DNA of 25,139 nucleotides, taken from positions 1 through 25,139 of the forward strand of contig CAZGIX010000053.1 of assembly GCA_964525785.1 (NCBI GenBank), given 5' to 3'. A program made the translations under genes and the position numbers. This DNA is from JAQBDA01 sp964525785. GTDB lineage: Bacteria > Chloroflexota > Anaerolineae > Anaerolineales > UBA4823. The notes beneath the pieces were generated by a model. The model had not been told where the DNA came from, searched no databases, and was given only the letters and a program-made list of their open reading frames with translations. Below are positions 22,948-25,139 of the stretch, one piece after another. The stretch's first letter is position 1. Every line of letters begins with the position of its first letter.

Positions 22948-23781
22948 CTAGATGATGGAATTGACTGTGGATGGTTTGGTTTGCTTTTTAGCTGAGGATA
23001 TATGCCAACCCATCCCCACTGAGATTTCTTGTGCTGCGCTTTGGACAGATGATAAAATGCACTGATAGTGCTCTGGAGTTGCGCGCGCCGAGAGGAAGGA
23101 GACGCTGACCGCTGCGATTGCCTGTCCCGTATGATCGTAGATCGGAGCGGCAAGGCACTGCAGTCCTTCTGAGCTCTCCTGGTTGTCGTGTGCGTATCCA
23201 CGTTCGCGGACGAGTTTAAGCTCTGCTTTAAGCTGGCTCGCAGAACTGATGGTGTGCGCTGTCAGGGTCGGGAGTGACCGGTTGGCGTATAGTGTATCGA
23301 TGCTATCCGCGGGTAGCGCGGCAAGCAGCACCTTGCCTAATCCGGTCGCATGCGCCGGCAGACGCCTGCCGATGCGCGAGACTAGCTGGACCTGGCGGGT
23401 TCCATCTTCCCGTGCCACGTAAATCACCTCCGCCTGATCCAGGATTGCCAGCTGCACAGTCTCGCCGCACTCATCGACGATCTTACGCGCCGCTTGATGG
23501 AAAAGCTGGCTCAGATTAGCAGCTTGTGTGGCTACTGCCCCGAACTGGATCGCCTTTGGTCCCAGGCGGAAGGTGTTGGCTGAATCACGTTCGACGTAAC
23601 GCAGCGTCTCCAAGGTAGTCAGGATGACATACACCGAGCTTTTTGGCAAACGCGTGTAATCGATCAGATCCTGCAGAGTTGCAGGTTTATCAAATGCAGC
23701 CAGGGCTTCGAGGATTTGGAGTGTTTTGGCTGTAGCAGGGACGTAATACTTGGGGGTCTTTTTCGATGGCATCATGACCAT
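22948..23781 (-). CDS. IclR-family transcriptional regulator
   Basis: This 277-residue protein has an N-terminal winged helix (about residues 15-70; LQDLIDYTRLPKSSVYVILT) and a C-terminal IclR effector-binding domain with HATGLGKVLLA and the EGLQCLAAPIYD segment. IclR proteins sense small carbon compounds and act as repressors or activators. ATG 23781 is chosen because GAGGA (23787-23791) sits 5 bases upstream; a TTG at 23817 would add 12 residues. It is the only regulator in the window and is a candidate for the shared promoter boxes at 8-36 and 6608-6636, for its own promoter, and for the dehydrogenase/hydratase genes that follow. The effector is unknown. Confidence 0.9.
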   Translation of the reverse strand: MVMMPSKKTPKYYVPATAKTLQILEALAAFDKPATLQDLIDYTRLPKSSVYVILTTLETLRYVERDSANTFRLGPKAIQFGAVATQAANLSQLFHQAARKIVDECGETVQLAILDQAEVIYVAREDGTRQVQLVSRIGRRLPAHATGLGKVLLAALPADSIDTLYANRSLPTLTAHTISSASQLKAELKLVRERGYAHDNQESSEGLQCLAAPIYDHTGQAIAAVSVSFLSARATPEHYQCILSSVQSAAQEISVGMGWHISSAKKQTKPSTVNSII

Positions 23782-23861
23782 GGAAATCCTCGCACGACCG
23801 AGAATAGGATCGCCCAATACAGTCGTTTATAATATTAAACTTTATTTATTCCGCTGAACTA

Positions 23862-23890
23862 AATATATCACCACGAATTAACTTTGTCAA
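23862..23890 (-). promoter_or_regulatory. Promoter of the iclR operon (minus strand)
   Basis: Read on the minus strand, TTGACA (23890-23885), a 17-base spacer and TATATT (23867-23862) make a near-consensus promoter about 80 bases before the iclR start. The spacer contains AATTCG, half of the palindrome found in the promoter at 6608-6636, which may allow autoregulation. A TTCAGCGGAA inverted repeat (23849-23858) lies near the expected start. Confidence 0.7.
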
Positions 23891-23920
23891 TATGGTGGCG
23901 CAAAAAACAGGAGCGCTGAA

Positions 23921-24184
23921 ATGGAGCGACTGGCGTGTAACTGTTTTATCGGCGTCGGCGAGAACCACCGCATGTCTCCCGGGTATGCCCACATTCCATG
24001 GAACGAATTGGGCGCGGCGGTGCGCAAGATCGGCTACCAGGGCAATGTGGTCATGGAACCGTTCCTGATGCCCGGCGGCTAGATTGGCCGCAATATCAAG
24101 GTATTCCGCGATCTGAGCGCTAGCTACGATCCGGACAAAGAAGCCCGCAAGGCGCTGTATTTCATACGCGGGGTATTGAAGTAA
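23921..24184 (+). pseudogene. 3' fragment of a second sugar 3-epimerase gene with an in-frame stop
   Basis: The reading frame from ATG 23921 matches the last 78 or so residues of the intact epimerase (5678-6538), starting at its GENNRMPPG segment and ending with the same RGVLK plus stop. A TAG at 24080-24082 replaces a GAG codon of the intact gene. The first three quarters of the gene, including three of the four metal ligands, are absent, so no active enzyme can be made. Length is conserved without indels from about 23954 to the end. Flanks are 74-78 percent identical to the intact gene by hand count, while 24009-24079 is exactly identical. The upstream bases 23891-23920 look non-homologous to the intact gene, marking a deletion or insertion junction. 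Confidence 0.88.
24009..24079 (+). repeat. Exact 71-base direct repeat of 6363-6433
   Basis: Every base of 24009-24079 equals 6363-6433 in the intact epimerase gene, whereas the sequence on both sides differs at about one base in four. The two copies are about 17.6 kb apart in the same orientation. This is a typical sign of gene conversion and a possible site for recombination that would delete or duplicate the whole region between. Confidence 0.93.
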
Positions 24185-24246
24185 GCGCTGGGATCAGGGT
24201 TTTTCTCCGCTCTATCCTCCACACTCGTCCAGCGTTCTATTTAACC

Positions 24247-24292
24247 AGCTCTCTGCCAGCTGCCGCTGTCTTTGGCATGCCGGCAGAGAGCT
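24247..24292. terminator. Hairpin between the pseudogene and the repeat-protein gene
   Basis: AGCTCTCTGCC (24247-24257) and GGCAGAGAGCT (24282-24292) form a perfect 11-base-pair stem; the 24-base loop has room for additional pairing. It lies downstream of both convergent units (plus-strand fragment ending 24184, minus-strand gene ending 24398). No strong T tract is seen. The rest of 24185-24397 shows nothing recognisable. Confidence 0.5.
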
Positions 24293-24397
24293 GTGTCGCT
24301 TGAGCGCCCCTGAAACACCTCAAGCTTCCTCCTGGCGTAACATTTCAACAGACGTGTACACACGCCATCATGCATCAAACCCAGGCGTCACCGTCGA

Positions 24398-25139
24398 TCA
24401 ATTACCGTCATCGATTGCTGCCTGATGGAAGATAAATGGCAGGAAGACCATCATACCCGGGGGCAGTTGGGGAGCAGCTTCGACGGTTATCTTCACCACC
24501 GTCTCCTTACTGGACGCGACCCCATCGCTGGCATAGTAGATAAACTGGTCTGTCCCTGTAAAGCCGTCCTCTGGTGTATATGAAAATGAGCCATCGATCC
24601 CGAGCTGCAGGCTGCCGTAATCCGGCTGACCTATAAGCGTGGCAGTTAGATCGTCGCCCTCCACATCGCTGTCATTGACCAGCACACCTGGTGTTGAGAT
24701 CACCAGCGGCGTCTCTTGATCGGCCAAATACTCGTCTTCCATTGCGATGGGGGCGTCATTTACCCCTGTAATGCTGACCATAATGGCTGCCGTGTCGAAC
24801 AGAAGCCCATCGGTGATCGTATATGTGAATACATCGCTTCCGAAAAAGTCTTGTGTCGGTGAATACAGCAAACGGGTGCCGCTGATGACTGCAGTTCCCA
24901 GATCTGGCGTGCCCACGTCTGCAATTGAAAGGCTGGCATTATCGATATCGCTGTCATTTTCCAGCACAGGGATGGACGTGGCACTATCTTCGGACGTGGA
25001 GGCTGTATCGCCAGTCGCGAGCGGAGCATCGTTGATCGCCATGATGGAGAGGTCAACTACGGTGGTAGCGCTCAAGGCAAGACCATCGAAAGCGCGATAG
25101 CTGAAACTGTCGCTGCCGTTAAAATCCTGGGCCGGCGTG
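24398..25139 (-). CDS. C-terminal part of an exported cadherin/VCBS-like tandem-repeat protein (5' end outside window)
   Basis: The minus-strand frame stays open to the window edge, so 246 C-terminal residues are seen. They contain about two and a half repeats of roughly 90-95 residues with the marks NDAP, a VLENDSD or VNDSDVEGD turn, a YSPTQDFFGSD/YTPEDGFTGTD segment and a TITDG-like end. These are Ig-like/cadherin-like (VCBS or tandem-95) modules that usually bind calcium and sit in large surface or secreted adhesins. After the last repeat comes a short proline-containing linker and the hydrophobic tail VFLPFIF, ending in a few polar residues. I associate this kind of tail with exported Chloroflexi proteins. 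It has no evident link to the metabolic genes. Confidence 0.82.
   Translation of the reverse strand, partial: TPAQDFNGSDSFSYRAFDGLALSATTVVDLSIMAINDAPLATGDTASTSEDSATSIPVLENDSDIDNASLSIADVGTPDLGTAVISGTRLLYSPTQDFFGSDVFTYTITDGLLFDTAAIMVSITGVNDAPIAMEDEYLADQETPLVISTPGVLVNDSDVEGDDLTATLIGQPDYGSLQLGIDGSFSYTPEDGFTGTDQFIYYASDGVASSKETVVKITVEAAPQLPPGMMVFLPFIFHQAAIDDGN

Noticed and set aside
24080..24082. TAG in the epimerase fragment read as pyrrolysine
   Set aside because: The intact gene has GAG at this codon, the fragment lacks most of the enzyme, and no pyrrolysine genes are seen, so a nonsense mutation is the simple explanation.

Overview
The window looks like a chromosomal stretch of an anaerobic, fermentative Chloroflexota bacterium (Anaerolineae-like). 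This is inferred from three things. The substrate-binding lipoprotein has a Thr/Ala/Glu/Pro-rich linker after its lipobox. The large repeat protein at the right edge ends in a VFLPFI-type tail, which I associate with exported Chloroflexi proteins. Oxygen-sensitive ferredoxin enzymes are prominent. By eye the GC content is in the mid to upper 50s. No rRNA, tRNA, CRISPR array or insertion sequence was seen.

Layout. (A) 1-6538, plus strand: a sugar/polyol catabolic operon behind a clear promoter. It encodes a Gfo/Idh/MocA dehydrogenase, a zinc dehydrogenase, a cupin-type phosphoglucose isomerase, a D-2-hydroxyacid dehydrogenase, a KDPG-type aldolase (3' end frameshifted), a shikimate-dehydrogenase-like enzyme and a tagatose/psicose 3-epimerase-family enzyme. 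(B) 6539-13207, plus strand: a second promoter, a structured leader, an M24 (prolidase/creatinase fold) protein, a ribose-type ABC importer (ATPase, permease, Tat-type lipoprotein) and a butanediol-dehydrogenase-like zinc enzyme. (C) 13400-21269, plus strand: a tight operon with pyruvate-type 2-oxoacid:ferredoxin oxidoreductase (gamma-delta fusion, alpha, beta), a 4-hydroxybutyryl-CoA dehydratase with all four iron-sulfur ligands, indolepyruvate-type ferredoxin oxidoreductase (IorA, IorB) and an HpcH/HpaI aldolase. (D) 21355-23781, minus strand: an operon of IclR regulator, acyl-CoA dehydrogenase and MaoC-like hydratase. (E) 23921-24184: a broken fragment of a second epimerase gene sharing an exact 71-base block with the intact gene of block A. 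(F) 24398-25139, minus strand: the C-terminal end of a large exported cadherin/VCBS-like repeat protein.

How the parts may work together (inference). Imported sugars or polyols are oxidised and epimerised by block A towards 2-keto-3-deoxy acids, then cleaved by the aldolase to pyruvate. Block C turns 2-oxoacids into acyl-CoA, CO2 and reduced ferredoxin, and makes crotonyl-CoA through the radical dehydratase. The acyl-CoA dehydrogenase and MaoC hydratase of block D could handle crotonyl-CoA. The promoters of blocks A and B carry almost the same sequence in their -35/-10 spacers, which suggests one shared regulator, possibly the IclR protein.

The most unusual items are the dehydratase placed between two ferredoxin oxidoreductases without any visible CoA transferase or ligase, the gene-conversion-like block in the pseudogene, the twin promoters, and the frameshift in the aldolase gene.
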